From contig NZ_CP041191.1 in the NCBI RefSeq assembly GCF_006517275.1, positions 986,501 through 1,050,500 of the forward strand: 64,000 bases of DNA, read 5' to 3'. Below, one piece after another: positions 1 to 8,507 of the stretch; the first letter of the stretch is position 1, and every line of letters starts with the position of its first letter. Source of the stretch: Labrenzia sp. PHM005 (GTDB lineage: Bacteria > Pseudomonadota > Alphaproteobacteria > Rhizobiales > Stappiaceae). The position numbers were made by a program, and so were the translations under genes. The notes beneath the pieces were generated by a model that worked only from the letters and a program-made list of their open reading frames with translations, made no database searches and had not been told where the DNA came from.

Positions 1-454
1 CGAGCGCCAGAAGTGCGGCGGTTAGATAGACTTCAGAGCTGCGGCCGAACGGATCGAGCCAGCCTTGCGTATCCAGTGCGGCCTGAAGCAATGCGGCGGG
101 GATCGAAAAGCCGATCCAGACAAGCAAGTATCCGGAAAGGAGAGCTGCAAAGCCAGACATGCTGGCGCCCTGCGTGTGGGTCAAATCCAGATAAGTTTTC
201 AAGGCAGGGGCAATGGTCGGCGCCATCATCGCCAGCGACATCAATCCCCACATGGCGATCAGGCCTGGGAGGCTGGTTTCCGCCGCCGGGCGGCACAGCG
301 AGGCAAGGTAATCAAGACCAAGCGCCTGCCAGCCCTGAGGCAGATCCAAATTTGGCTGCATCAGGAACAAGGCTGCCCACGCGCTCAAGACCGCAACAAA
401 AAACGCGATCCAGGCCACTTGGCGCCGGTCAAAAGCGTGAAGGGCGATTTGCAC
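1..454 (-). CDS. DUF2182 family integral membrane protein (partial, runs off the window start)
   Basis: The reverse strand reads open from a GTG at 454 to the window edge, about 151 residues, so the C-terminus is missing. The translation has several hydrophobic segments (roughly residues 14-35, 62-85 and 105-130) and a methionine-rich segment reading MWGLMSLAMMAPTIAPA, which is typical of DUF2182 (COG5486, called predicted metal-binding membrane proteins). The function of the family is not established. A GGGAGG sequence lies about 8 nt upstream of the GTG. The gene is divergent from the GntR regulator gene and may be controlled by it; that is an inference from position only. Confidence 0.75.
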   Translation of the reverse strand, partial: MQIALHAFDRRQVAWIAFFVAVLSAWAALFLMQPNLDLPQGWQALGLDYLASLCRPAAETSLPGLIAMWGLMSLAMMAPTIAPALKTYLDLTHTQGASMSGFAALLSGYLLVWIGFSIPAALLQAALDTQGWLDPFGRSSEVYLTAALLAL

Positions 455-520
455 CCAATGTCCTCCCAGTTTGTTGTCAAAAAGGCTGCTCGCATTGAAT
501 ACAAAAGTCAAATATTTAAT

Positions 521-529
521 TGTCAGACA
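521..529. promoter_or_regulatory. Candidate GntR-type operator
   Basis: TGTCAGACA is an odd-centred inverted repeat (TGTC/GACA) in the AT-rich gap between the DUF2182 gene and the divergent GntR gene. FadR-subfamily regulators often bind short palindromes of this shape. A possible promoter follows (TTGACC at 545-550 and TAGTCT at 569-574, spacing 18), which would place the site upstream of the regulator's own promoter. Confidence 0.35.
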
Positions 530-621
530 TTTAAAATAATTACATTGACCCTGTTCCTGTGCGCGGCCTAGTCTTGTAGAAATGTCCGCAAATGGCTCGC
601 GGGGCACAAAAGGAGACACCA

Positions 622-1347
622 TTGGCAATCGAATACCAGGCGATCCGCAAGGAGGGGCTGTCGACCCAGATTGCCAATGCGATCCGCAAAGCCATTATGG
701 ATGGCGCCCTCAGTGTCGAAGAGCGATTGCCCAGCGAAACGGAATTGGCCGATAGATTTGGTGTCTCGCGGGCAACAGTACGAGAAGCCATGAAGCGGCT
801 CGCAGCTCAAAACCTGATCCGCTCCGAACGCGGAGCATCAGGCGGGGCGTTCGTCAACCGGATCACCTTTGATGAAGCGCGTGACGATCTGGTCAGCACA
901 ACCCGGCTGTTGATCGGTATGAACGACATCCCCTTCGAAGATGCCATCGAAGCGCGTTACCTGCTGGAAGCATCTTGTCTGCCGCTTGCCTGCGAAAACC
1001 GCGGCAATGAAGAACTCAACGCAATGTCAGACGAGATTGCTCTCCAAGGCGGCGATCTTTCGGATGAAGATTTCTGCGATTCCGACGTCCGCTTTCATTC
1101 AACGATTGCTAAGGCGACTGGAAATCCGCTGCTGATGTTTCAGGTGGCCGGAGCCATTGAGGCCATGCAGCCCTTGATGAACATGCTCGTCTACCGCTTA
1201 CGGGATAAAAAACACATTGCCGGCCTGCATGGCCAAATGCAGGCGGCGTTGAAAGAGCGAGATGCGGCGGCCGCCCAGACGATCCTTGATGAGATCGCCG
1301 CTTATACCCGTCAGCTAGCGGCTCTGCGGCGTAAACCGAAAGATTGA
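622..1347 (+). CDS. GntR family transcriptional regulator (FadR/FCD type)
   Basis: This is a 241-residue cytoplasmic repressor-type protein. Residues 10-75 form a winged helix-turn-helix with the GntR signature (RLPSETELADRFGVSRATVREA), and residues 90-235 look like an all-helical FCD ligand-binding domain. The chosen start is a TTG with AAAGGAG about 8 nt upstream; an in-frame ATG at 592 would add ten residues but has no ribosome binding site. FCD regulators usually sense small organic acids; the ligand here cannot be read from the sequence. The divergent DUF2182 gene is the only obvious neighbouring target besides autoregulation. Confidence 0.85.
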   Translation: MAIEYQAIRKEGLSTQIANAIRKAIMDGALSVEERLPSETELADRFGVSRATVREAMKRLAAQNLIRSERGASGGAFVNRITFDEARDDLVSTTRLLIGMNDIPFEDAIEARYLLEASCLPLACENRGNEELNAMSDEIALQGGDLSDEDFCDSDVRFHSTIAKATGNPLLMFQVAGAIEAMQPLMNMLVYRLRDKKHIAGLHGQMQAALKERDAAAAQTILDEIAAYTRQLAALRRKPKD

Positions 1348-1433
1348 TCCTTCCTAGTTTGAAGCCCCACCGCTAGTGATCCATTCAGCGGCCCATTCCG
1401 TAGACGGATCAGCACCTATTTGGGAGCAATAGG

Positions 1434-1802
1434 GTGATAACGGTCTACTACGATGGCAAGTGCGGCCAGTGTTCGAGAGAAATCAGTTTCTTCAAACGGC
1501 GCACGCCAAAACAATCAATCGTGTGGCATGACATTGCCAACGAGCCGGACCAACTGGCTGACACGGGCCTTAGTCAGGCGGATGCGCTGATGTTCATGCA
1601 TGTGCGTGACGCGGATGGTGTGATGCAGAGCCAGGTTGATGCGTTCATTGTCCTCTGGCGGCAATTTCCGGGCTGGTCATTGCTTAGCCGGCTCGTCGCT
1701 CTTCCCGGCGTCTACCATCTAACCGGTGTTCTTTACCGCGCCTTCGCAGAAATTCGCTTCAACCGTTATCCGCATTGCCAGGCGAGCTTGGACCAGGCGT
1801 GA
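1434..1802 (+). CDS. Thiol-disulfide oxidoreductase DCC family protein (DUF393)
   Basis: A 122-residue protein starting at GTG, with the DCC-family N-terminus YYDGKCGQCSREISFFKRR. Cys10 and Cys13 form the CxxC pair after the conserved Asp7, the arrangement that defines the family and suggests a thioredoxin-like redox role. No signal peptide is visible, so it is probably cytoplasmic. It ends 8 bp before the stop of the convergent glutathione peroxidase gene. The substrate of this family is not known with certainty. Confidence 0.8.
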   Translation: MITVYYDGKCGQCSREISFFKRRTPKQSIVWHDIANEPDQLADTGLSQADALMFMHVRDADGVMQSQVDAFIVLWRQFPGWSLLSRLVALPGVYHLTGVLYRAFAEIRFNRYPHCQASLDQA

Positions 1803-1811
1803 GCCTGCGGG

Positions 1812-2402
1812 CTACGTACTCTGATCAGCAGTCAGCTGGTCCAAATGTTTTTCGATCTCGGTGATCACCGCCTTGGACGTCGGCTTGGCCGGAGTTGCGA
1901 ACCAGGAGACCAAAGCGCCGTCGGGTCCGATTAGATATTTATGAAAATTCCAATTTGGGCGGGCAAGAAACCCAAGTTCGCGGACGGCCCATTGATAAAA
2001 CGGATGGGCAGCCTTGCCGCGTACAGATGTCTTTGCGGTCATCTGGAAGGTTGCACCGTATTTGGCTTCGCAATAGGCGGCGATGTCGCCGTCTTTCCGC
2101 GGTTCCTGGCCACCGAAATCATTGGACGGGACGCCCAGCACCACCAGTCCGCGGTCGGAATATCTTTCGTGAAGTTCCTGCAGTCCAGAGAGCTGGCCGC
2201 TGAAGCCGCAAGCCGTCGCTGTATTGACGACCAGCACAAGCTTGCCTTCAAACTCCTTCATTGGCAGGGATAAACCGTTTGCGAGCTCAAAACTATACTC
2301 ATGGGCACTGCCGCTCTGAGATGCCGTATCGGCGGCAATGGTATTGCCTGTTAGGGCAAGAAAGCCGGTAAGAACTGCGGCGGCGGGGGCGAACCGGGGC
2401 AT
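1812..2402 (-). CDS. Exported glutathione peroxidase family protein
   Basis: A 196-residue thiol peroxidase of the Gpx/BtuE family that would reduce peroxides using a thiol donor. The first ~24 residues look like a cleavable signal peptide (FAPAAAVLTGFLALTGNTIAA), so it likely acts outside the cytoplasm. The catalytic tetrad is present as Cys65 (in NTATACGFSG), Gln100 (in SNDFGGQEP), and Trp152-Asn153 (in PNWNFHKYLI); the peroxidatic residue is Cys, not selenocysteine. The start was set at the second ATG because GAGGAG lies 7 nt upstream of it; an ATG six codons earlier has no such site. Convergent with the DCC-family gene. Confidence 0.88.
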   Translation of the reverse strand: MPRFAPAAAVLTGFLALTGNTIAADTASQSGSAHEYSFELANGLSLPMKEFEGKLVLVVNTATACGFSGQLSGLQELHERYSDRGLVVLGVPSNDFGGQEPRKDGDIAAYCEAKYGATFQMTAKTSVRGKAAHPFYQWAVRELGFLARPNWNFHKYLIGPDGALVSWFATPAKPTSKAVITEIEKHLDQLTADQST

Positions 2403-2665
2403 CGGCAATCTCCTCAACATGATTTCTCGATTGTCGTACGGCTGATCACCGATCTCAGTTCACCTGCCTGTGCTGGGCAATGAGTTTTCCGGAACAGTCT
2501 GCTGCTAATGGTGCCACAAAACAAATGGCTTTGCGGACTGAGCAATGATCGATTGCCCAGAAATGATTTTGTTCCAGTAACTTAAATTGGTGATAGCAAG
2601 TCGTCGCGACTTACAGCCTAAGACTCAGGCGTCTTTTGGGGCGCTATTTATGAATGTCAGATAGC

Positions 2666-3379
2666 CTAGTTTGGGCGTCTGAACGTGCGAAAACTGCGCT
2701 GATCGGCAGTGGAGCCAGTGTCATTGATCGGCCGGATCTCGGAGACGTCCATGTCGAAGGCCGCTGTGATTGTCACTTGGCCATCCAGCAAGGTGATCGT
2801 CTGACGGGATAGGTTCATATCGAGCCGGCCGCTTAAAAGGACAGGTTTATAGAGTTCGGCTTCGGACCAGTCGTCTTGAAGCTTATAATAGATCGTCTGA
2901 TTGGGGGGCGGCGCCGGAACATGACTGCACATGCCATATCCTGAGACCAAATAGCCGTACTGGGCCGATCCATCTGCACCTATGACCGGGATAACATAGC
3001 CGGTGATTGCGATATCTTTGCCGACGAGATCCGGATTGCCCTTCAATAATGCTTCGGCCTTCTTTTTGGCGACAGCCTCCCGCTGCGCCAACAGAAGATC
3101 CGTTTCGATCCCCGCATCCGTCAGTTTCTGTTCTTCTTGCCTCAAGCGGGTTTCTGCCTTGGACCGGTCATCATCAGTGAGATCGCCGCGTTCAAGCAGT
3201 TTTCGTAGACGGTAGACCGCGGCGATCGATCGAAGGTCCGTGAGGAAAAGCGCTTCGAAAGGGTCTTCGAAGCGGGCGGCTGCCGGGTCTTTCAGGTCAA
3301 TCCAATCAATTGGTGTCACCGCCACTGCTGGAAAAGCGGTAAGCACCGACATCAAAAGGATCAGTCCATATCTCATCAT
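2666..3379 (-). CDS. DUF3299 family exported protein
   Basis: A 237-residue protein with a signal peptide (residues 1-20), a charged helical stretch at 55-112 likely to form a coiled coil, and a C-terminal domain in which residues 126-166 carry the GYVIP...YGMCSHVPAPPPNQ pattern typical of DUF3299. Cys151 and His153 suggest a possible metal or haem site, but no function is established. An ABC-transporter operon often accompanies such proteins elsewhere; none is present here. Divergent from the methyltransferase gene. A second ATG one codon downstream could be the true start. Confidence 0.7.
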   Translation of the reverse strand: MMRYGLILLMSVLTAFPAVAVTPIDWIDLKDPAAARFEDPFEALFLTDLRSIAAVYRLRKLLERGDLTDDDRSKAETRLRQEEQKLTDAGIETDLLLAQREAVAKKKAEALLKGNPDLVGKDIAITGYVIPVIGADGSAQYGYLVSGYGMCSHVPAPPPNQTIYYKLQDDWSEAELYKPVLLSGRLDMNLSRQTITLLDGQVTITAAFDMDVSEIRPINDTGSTADQRSFRTFRRPN

Positions 3380-3488
3380 TCCTGTATTCTATCCGGGTCA
3401 CTATGGACTCGCCAATCACATAATGAGTGGTGCAACTGCAATTAAGGATTGCGAAACCTATACAAACACTTCAATTCTCAGAGGGCTC

Positions 3489-4313
3489 ATGAAATACTTC
3501 GCACACGCTTACCAAAACGCGGATGCCTCCTCCGATGCCGAGTTGGACGAGATGCGAAACCTCCTTGGTATCATGGCCGCGCATCCGGATTTTCAGGCGT
3601 ACAAGAGAAATTCCTATGACGCCCTTGACCTGAAACCAGATGCCAAGGTTGCCGATGTTGCCTGCGGTCTGGGATTTGATCTGCCGTACCTTAAAGACCG
3701 TGTCTCTGAGGGGACCGTGACAGGGTTTGACCTCAGCGAGAAATTTCTTGCCGCGGCAGAGTCCCGGATAAATGCGGTGAATGGCAGGGCCGATCCATCG
3801 ATCCTCTTTAAACAAAGTGATATCCAGACCATCGACAGCAAGCCGGGTGTGTTCGATGCCGTCCGCGTCGATCGCTCTCTTCAGCATGTATCCAGCCCGG
3901 AAACAGCAATATCGGAAATGCTGCGGATCGTAAGACCGGGCGGGATACTCTGCGCTGCTGAACCGGATTGGGGCAGTTTTGTCATAGGGTCCAGCTACCC
4001 GGAGATCGCCGATAAGGTTGTCAGTGCTTATGCGCAGGCCTTGATCAATCCACGGATCGGCCGGGATTTGATCGATTTGATTGGTTCGCGGACCGCTCTA
4101 ACTCATCACAGTGTTCATCCGCTTTTGCTGAAAACACTGCCTGATGCCAGCCGGATCTGTGTTCTTGAGGACATTACCGCCCGGTGCCAAGAGGCGGGCA
4201 CAATCACCTCAAAAGAAAGAACTGCCTTTTGGCAGGATCTTAAGGAGCGCGATGCTTCTGGCCGGTGTTTTGCGCTTCTGAACATTCATCTTGTCGCTGG
4301 GCGCAAACCCTGA
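3489..4313 (+). CDS. Class I SAM-dependent methyltransferase
   Basis: A 274-residue cytoplasmic enzyme with a Rossmann-type SAM-binding core. Motif I is VADVACGLGFD at residues 54-64, followed by an acidic residue in TGFDLS near 80 and a later VRPGGILCAAEPDWG segment; overall it resembles UbiE/Coq5-like methyltransferases. The substrate is unknown. The start is the ATG preceded by AGAGGG; an in-frame ATG at 3423 lacks a ribosome binding site. It is monocistronic, divergent from the DUF3299 gene and upstream of yciB, with no contextual clue to its substrate. Confidence 0.75.
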   Translation: MKYFAHAYQNADASSDAELDEMRNLLGIMAAHPDFQAYKRNSYDALDLKPDAKVADVACGLGFDLPYLKDRVSEGTVTGFDLSEKFLAAAESRINAVNGRADPSILFKQSDIQTIDSKPGVFDAVRVDRSLQHVSSPETAISEMLRIVRPGGILCAAEPDWGSFVIGSSYPEIADKVVSAYAQALINPRIGRDLIDLIGSRTALTHHSVHPLLLKTLPDASRICVLEDITARCQEAGTITSKERTAFWQDLKERDASGRCFALLNIHLVAGRKP

Positions 4314-4397
4314 TTTCCGGCGTTCTTGACCTCTTGAGGCTTGACCCGGCCGCCCCCATGTCCCTATGTCCGGACATCGACATGCCGGAGAGCTTAG

Positions 4398-5039
4398 ATG
4401 GAATTTGAACGCGCCCCGAACGACCCGACCCGCAAGGAGCTGTCACCGCTGCTAAAACTGGCGCTGGAGCTTGGGCCACTGGCCGTCTTTTTCCTGTTCA
4501 ATTCCCGGGGCGAGCAGATCGCCGAAAATTTTCCGGTTCTGCAAATGATCGGTGAGCCGATATTTCTGGCGACCGCGGCCTTCATGGTGGCGATAACCGT
4601 TTCGCTGGTCGCTTCGCTGTACCTCACCAAACGTTTGCCGATCATGCCGCTGGTCTCCGGCGTGGTGGTCCTGGTCTTTGGCGCCCTAACCCTGTGGCTG
4701 CACGATGAGCTCTTCATCAAGCTGAAGCCGACCATCGTCAACTGCCTGTTCGGCGCTATTCTTCTGGGCGGCCTTTTGTTCGGCAAATCCCTGCTGGGTT
4801 ATGTCTTCGACAGTGCTTTCAAGCTGACCGATGAAGGCTGGCGCAAGCTTACCTTCCGCTGGGGTCTGTTCTTCTTTGTGCTGGCGGCCATCAACGAGAT
4901 CGTCTGGCGCAGTTTTTCGACGGATTTCTGGGTCAGCTTCAAGGTGTTTGGCGTCATGCCAATCACCCTGATTTTTACGCTCACACAGCTACCACTTATT
5001 CAAAAACACGCGATTGTTGAGGATGAAGAGGGCGCTTGA
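4398..5039 (+). CDS. yciB: Inner membrane septation protein A (YciB/IspZ family)
   Basis: A 213-residue polytopic membrane protein with about five to six hydrophobic helices. Family hallmarks are [15 protein letters not shown] near the N-terminus, the [12 protein letters not shown] segment in the middle and [18 protein letters not shown] towards the C-terminus. YciB proteins act at the inner membrane in cell-envelope synthesis and septation, and in many rhizobia the gene sits next to ftsY; here it lies about 11 kb from ftsY. The start ATG follows a GGAGAG sequence by 7 nt. Confidence 0.9.
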   Translation: MEFERAPNDPTRKELSPLLKLALELGPLAVFFLFNSRGEQIAENFPVLQMIGEPIFLATAAFMVAITVSLVASLYLTKRLPIMPLVSGVVVLVFGALTLWLHDELFIKLKPTIVNCLFGAILLGGLLFGKSLLGYVFDSAFKLTDEGWRKLTFRWGLFFFVLAAINEIVWRSFSTDFWVSFKVFGVMPITLIFTLTQLPLIQKHAIVEDEEGA

Positions 5040-5121
5040 GTTTGCTTCACGTGGTAGGATCTGATCTTCCCATCGGCCTTGGAAAATTAATTCAAGGACT
5101 GGATCAGAGTGATACTGCTCC

Positions 5122-5340
5122 ATGGACAAGCCAGATTGCCAATCGACAATCACGTGCCCCAAATGCGGGGACTCGCGATTGGAAACAATGCCTAAGAATG
5201 CGTGCCAGTGGTATTATGAATGCACTGCTTGCGGCGTTCTTCTGAAATCAAAATCTGGCGACTGTTGTGTCTTTTGTTCCTATGGAACGACACCCTGCCC
5301 ACCCATTCAGGCAGGGAATGCCTGCTGTTTGAATCCTTAG
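5122..5340 (+). CDS. GDCCVxC domain small cysteine-rich protein
   Basis: A 72-residue protein with two CxxC pairs (Cys12/Cys15 and Cys34/Cys37) resembling a zinc ribbon, followed by the signature GDCCVFCSYGTTPCPPIQ at residues 46-63. The family is known as GDCCVxC-domain (seleno)proteins and some members carry selenocysteine; here both positions are Cys48 and Cys49. In other genomes such proteins are often near mercury or metal-resistance genes, but no such genes lie beside it here. Function is undetermined. There is no strong ribosome binding site at the ATG. It is convergent with the gene at 5348-5773. Confidence 0.8.
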   Translation: MDKPDCQSTITCPKCGDSRLETMPKNACQWYYECTACGVLLKSKSGDCCVFCSYGTTPCPPIQAGNACCLNP

Positions 5341-5347
5341 TCGGTCT

Positions 5348-5773
5348 TCAGTGCATCTCCCCGTGATGACCAAAAGCAACGTCGCGGCGGGCGCCGGTGA
5401 TGGAGATGGAAAAGCCGGCGATCACGTCGATCAGCGCGATCACCATCAAAATGAAAAAGACGGATGTGGCCGCTTGTGGAACGATCAGGAATTCCACCAG
5501 GAAGGCGACGAACACCAGCACCGACAGCATGTGATCGACGACGGCGGCCTTGCCAATCCGCGTGGCTTTCAGGATTTCGATGAACAGGAAGAATAGCCCG
5601 GCCGTGATCAGGAGATCGCTGGCGAGCAATTGGAACGTGGTACCCGACGCCATTCCGATCGAAAACACCGGATTTGACCAGAAACCTGGATCAGCAGCGC
5701 CGGAGGTAAAGGCAAAGCCGTTGTAAATGAGCAAGGCAAAAAGGGTGAATGGCAAAGCGGAAAGTAGGCGCAT
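5348..5773 (-). CDS. Conserved small membrane protein, function unknown
   Basis: A 141-residue hydrophobic protein with four likely membrane helices: residues 4-24, 47-69, 82-102 and 103-124. I see no catalytic motif. The C-terminal tail contains ARRDVAFGHHGEMH, which is His-containing but too short to call a metal site. It reads as a conserved alphaproteobacterial membrane protein. It stands alone, convergent with the GDCCVxC gene, 7 bp from its stop. Confidence 0.65.
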   Translation of the reverse strand: MRLLSALPFTLFALLIYNGFAFTSGAADPGFWSNPVFSIGMASGTTFQLLASDLLITAGLFFLFIEILKATRIGKAAVVDHMLSVLVFVAFLVEFLIVPQAATSVFFILMVIALIDVIAGFSISITGARRDVAFGHHGEMH

Positions 5774-5960
5774 ATTCGGTTTCCATCGGTTTTGATACCA
5801 AACATGGACCGTTGCTTTAAAGGCGGACCAAGCCGGGCAGTAAAAATTGTTGTGTGGCGGGAGGACGTGACCCCTCGCGGCCGCATTCGGCCGGCACTAC
5901 CGACTTTGCGCCACCACATCAGAACTATAGTGTTATTGCGCAGCAGACCAAAAAAGAAAA

Positions 5961-5989
5961 AGGCCGGCCTGTCGGAACAAGGCCAGCCT
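5961..5989 (-). terminator. Rho-independent terminator of rpmF
   Basis: On the minus strand a 9-bp stem (AGGCTGGCC with GGCCGGCCT, one G-U pair) and an 11-nt loop are followed by TTTTTCTTTTTT. It lies about 75 nt downstream of the rpmF stop and faces the right way for that gene. Confidence 0.85.
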
Positions 5990-6065
5990 CAATCTTGTTT
6001 TGCCATACGGCGATCCTGCCAGATCAAGTCATGCTTTCTAGGCGAAGCCTGAAAGCACAAAAATC

Positions 6066-6251
6066 TTAGGCGTCGTCCTTAGCGGACAGGATCTGACGGC
6101 CCCGGTACATGCCAGTCTTCAGATCAACGTGATGCGGACGGCGAAGTTCGCCCGAATCCTTGTCTTCGACATATGTCGGCTGCTTCAGGGCGTCCGAAGA
6201 ACGGCGAAAACCGCGCTTCATGCGCGAGGTTTTTCTCTTTGGAACGGCCAT
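6066..6251 (-). CDS. rpmF: 50S ribosomal protein L32
   Basis: A 61-residue basic protein with the canonical L32 N-terminus [18 protein letters not shown]. It has the cysteine-free form usual in alphaproteobacteria, with [16 protein letters not shown] at the C-terminal half. A GGAG sequence lies about 10 nt before the ATG. It is a component of the large ribosomal subunit. It is monocistronic with its own terminator; mtgA lies upstream on the same strand after a 181-bp gap that must hold the rpmF promoter. Confidence 0.97.
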   Translation of the reverse strand: MAVPKRKTSRMKRGFRRSSDALKQPTYVEDKDSGELRRPHHVDLKTGMYRGRQILSAKDDA

Positions 6252-6432
6252 TTTGTTTTTCTCCGTGGTCCATAACCATGCGGCCCGGACCGGGTAAGCC
6301 CGGGGCGTGGCTGCACGCAGGTGTTCGAATGCGCGGCGTTATACAGGCAACGCCAACGTTTTGCCACCCCATTGATGAAATTTTCTTTGGCTTTGATACG
6401 TCAGTCTTTTGCAGAGTGCCAGCCACCTGGCG

Positions 6433-7155
6433 TTATTTCCCCAGAACGCACTCAAAAATGGGTCCGGCGCTGCGGACTCTGGCGATGTTTTTTGACGATA
6501 ACCGCCGGTGTCCGGCAGACGGGTTTGCCGGATTGCGGCCGCGCGGATTGGGCAAGGCCGTGGCAAGGCGGGCGGCTTGTGTCTGGCTTAGCCCCTTTGC
6601 CGGTTTGCCGAACCAGGCATGGGCGGCGGCTTCCGCGCCAAAGATGCCCTCGCCCCATTCGGCGATGTTCAAATAAATTTCCAAAATGCGTTTTTTGGTC
6701 AGAACCGCATCCAGCATCAAGGCGAGCGGTATTTCCATGCCTTTGCGGATGTAGGACCGGCCGCTCCATAAAAAGAGGTTTTTGGCTGTTTGCATGGTGA
6801 TCGTGCTGGCCCCGCGCGGTCGCTCGCCGTCCCTCAAGGCTTCCACCTGGTTCTTCAGCGCGCCCCAATCCACACCATGGTTGAAACAAAATCCGCCGTC
6901 CTCAGATGCGATCACCGCTTTGATCAGATTGGGGGAGATGTCTTCAAGTGAAACCCATTGCCGGTCCACCCAAAGCAATTGCACATACCGAGCGAGCATC
7001 AATGTGCTGACCGGAGGGACCACGGAATACATCACGGTGAGAACCGGCGGCAAAAGGATGAAGATCACACCGAGCTGAATTATACGTCTGCGGACGGTTT
7101 TCCAGGAAAACCATCCGGACGTTCCCTTGCGTGTCTTGGCCTCAGCCCGTGCCAT
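6433..7155 (-). CDS. mtgA: Monofunctional peptidoglycan glycosyltransferase
   Basis: A 240-residue family GT51 enzyme that polymerises lipid II glycan strands at the inner membrane. A single N-terminal membrane anchor spans about residues 28-50. The active-site motifs are present: EDGGFCFNHG (catalytic Glu), RGASTITMQTAKNLFLW, and a C-terminal KKRILEIYLN motif. There is no transpeptidase domain. Its start codon lies 14 nt inside the end of the upstream cfa gene, so the two genes are probably co-transcribed and translationally coupled. Confidence 0.95.
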   Translation of the reverse strand: MARAEAKTRKGTSGWFSWKTVRRRIIQLGVIFILLPPVLTVMYSVVPPVSTLMLARYVQLLWVDRQWVSLEDISPNLIKAVIASEDGGFCFNHGVDWGALKNQVEALRDGERPRGASTITMQTAKNLFLWSGRSYIRKGMEIPLALMLDAVLTKKRILEIYLNIAEWGEGIFGAEAAAHAWFGKPAKGLSQTQAARLATALPNPRGRNPANPSAGHRRLSSKNIARVRSAGPIFECVLGK

Positions 7156-8362
7156 TCAATTCCCGTTCATTGTCGACGATGAAGTCCCGGATGACCGGTA
7201 CGGCATCGCGTTCCTTGGACAGAAGAAGCTGCATAACCATGTTTGATCCATGCAGGAAGCCCAACTCGGCTGCGCAGAGATAAAACTCCCACATCCGGCA
7301 AAAGCGTTCGTCATAAAGATCCGCAGCTTCCTGCCACTTCTCTAAAAACCGGATGCGCCAATCCCGGCAGGTATAATAGTAGTGCAAACGCAAGATTTCT
7401 GCGTCGCAGACCCATAACCCAAGCCGTTCGGTGGATGCAAAGACTTCCGACAGCGCCGGTACATAGCCGCCGGGGAAAATGTATTTGCGAAAGAAGGGGC
7501 CGGTTGTTCCTGGAGGGGTCATGCGGCCGATAGAATGGATCACCGCAAATCCGGTGTCTCTCAGGCATTCCCGGACTTTCATGAAGTATTCGTCCTGATG
7601 GCCGATGCCAACATGCTCCATCATGCCGACAGATATCACCCTGTCGAATTGGCCTTTGAACTCGCGGTAGTCTTTCAGGACGAAGGTCACCTTGTCTTCG
7701 ACCCCTGCTGCACGCACTCGTTCTTCCGCGATTTTCACTTGCTCCGGCGAGACATTGAGGGACGTTACTTTGGCACCTGCTTGGGCCATACGGATGGCGA
7801 GCGATCCCCAGCCTCCGCCAATTTCCAAAACCTCCATGCTGGGTTTGAGATCCAATTTGGCAACCAAGTGGGTCAGTTTGGCGTCTTGTGCCTCTTCCAG
7901 GCTGTCCTCAGGTGTTTTGTAGTAGGCACAGCTGTAGTTCAGCCCGTCATCCAGGAACAATCGGTAAAGGTTAGTCGATAGATCATAGTGATGCCGCGCC
8001 TGCTTTTTGGCCCGGTCGACGCTGTTGGCTTGTTGCCGCCGCCTGAAGGCCTTCCAACCCTTGCGCAGCAGTCCTTGAACCGGGTGGGCGCCAAGCGGGG
8101 CACGATTGATGGAAAACAAAAACAAGAAATCATAGCAGGTGGCGCCCTCTTCCATGGTGAGGGTCCCCTCCATATAGGCTTCGCCTGCCGCGAGCTCCGG
8201 GTTGAGAAACAAAGATCTATAAAGCTTCTTGTCGTGCAACCTGATCGTCACTGTTGGTCCGTTTTCACCGGATCCGAATTCGTGAAGCCCACCGTTCACA
8301 TCATAGACCCGCATCCGGCCATTCTTGATGAAGGTACGGAGTAAGCTGGACAACAATTTCAT
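7142..8362 (-). CDS. cfa: Cyclopropane-fatty-acyl-phospholipid synthase family protein
   Basis: A 406-residue SAM-dependent enzyme of the CFA synthase family, which methylenates unsaturated acyl chains of membrane lipids. The SAM-binding motif VLEIGGGWGSLAIRMA lies near residue 180, after an HHYDLSTNLYRLFLD segment that is diagnostic of the family, and the lipid-binding N-terminal domain is present. The ATG has a GGAG about 9 nt upstream. It overlaps mtgA by 14 nt. Whether this copy makes cyclopropane fatty acids or is a paralogue with a different acceptor cannot be decided from sequence alone. Confidence 0.9.
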   Translation of the reverse strand: MKLLSSLLRTFIKNGRMRVYDVNGGLHEFGSGENGPTVTIRLHDKKLYRSLFLNPELAAGEAYMEGTLTMEEGATCYDFLFLFSINRAPLGAHPVQGLLRKGWKAFRRRQQANSVDRAKKQARHHYDLSTNLYRLFLDDGLNYSCAYYKTPEDSLEEAQDAKLTHLVAKLDLKPSMEVLEIGGGWGSLAIRMAQAGAKVTSLNVSPEQVKIAEERVRAAGVEDKVTFVLKDYREFKGQFDRVISVGMMEHVGIGHQDEYFMKVRECLRDTGFAVIHSIGRMTPPGTTGPFFRKYIFPGGYVPALSEVFASTERLGLWVCDAEILRLHYYYTCRDWRIRFLEKWQEAADLYDERFCRMWEFYLCAAELGFLHGSNMVMQLLLSKERDAVPVIRDFIVDNERELNGTG

Positions 8363-8507
8363 ACGTCAAATCTCCAGGAGAATGAGGCCTGGCGGCCAAA
8401 GAAAAGCAAAAGCGGACAAATTCCAAAGACAAGCCTTGACGATACAGCGAATTGGCTTCAGGGAAACCCCAAGTGTGAAGACTGTGAACTCGGCCTTGGA
8501 GCCTCGT

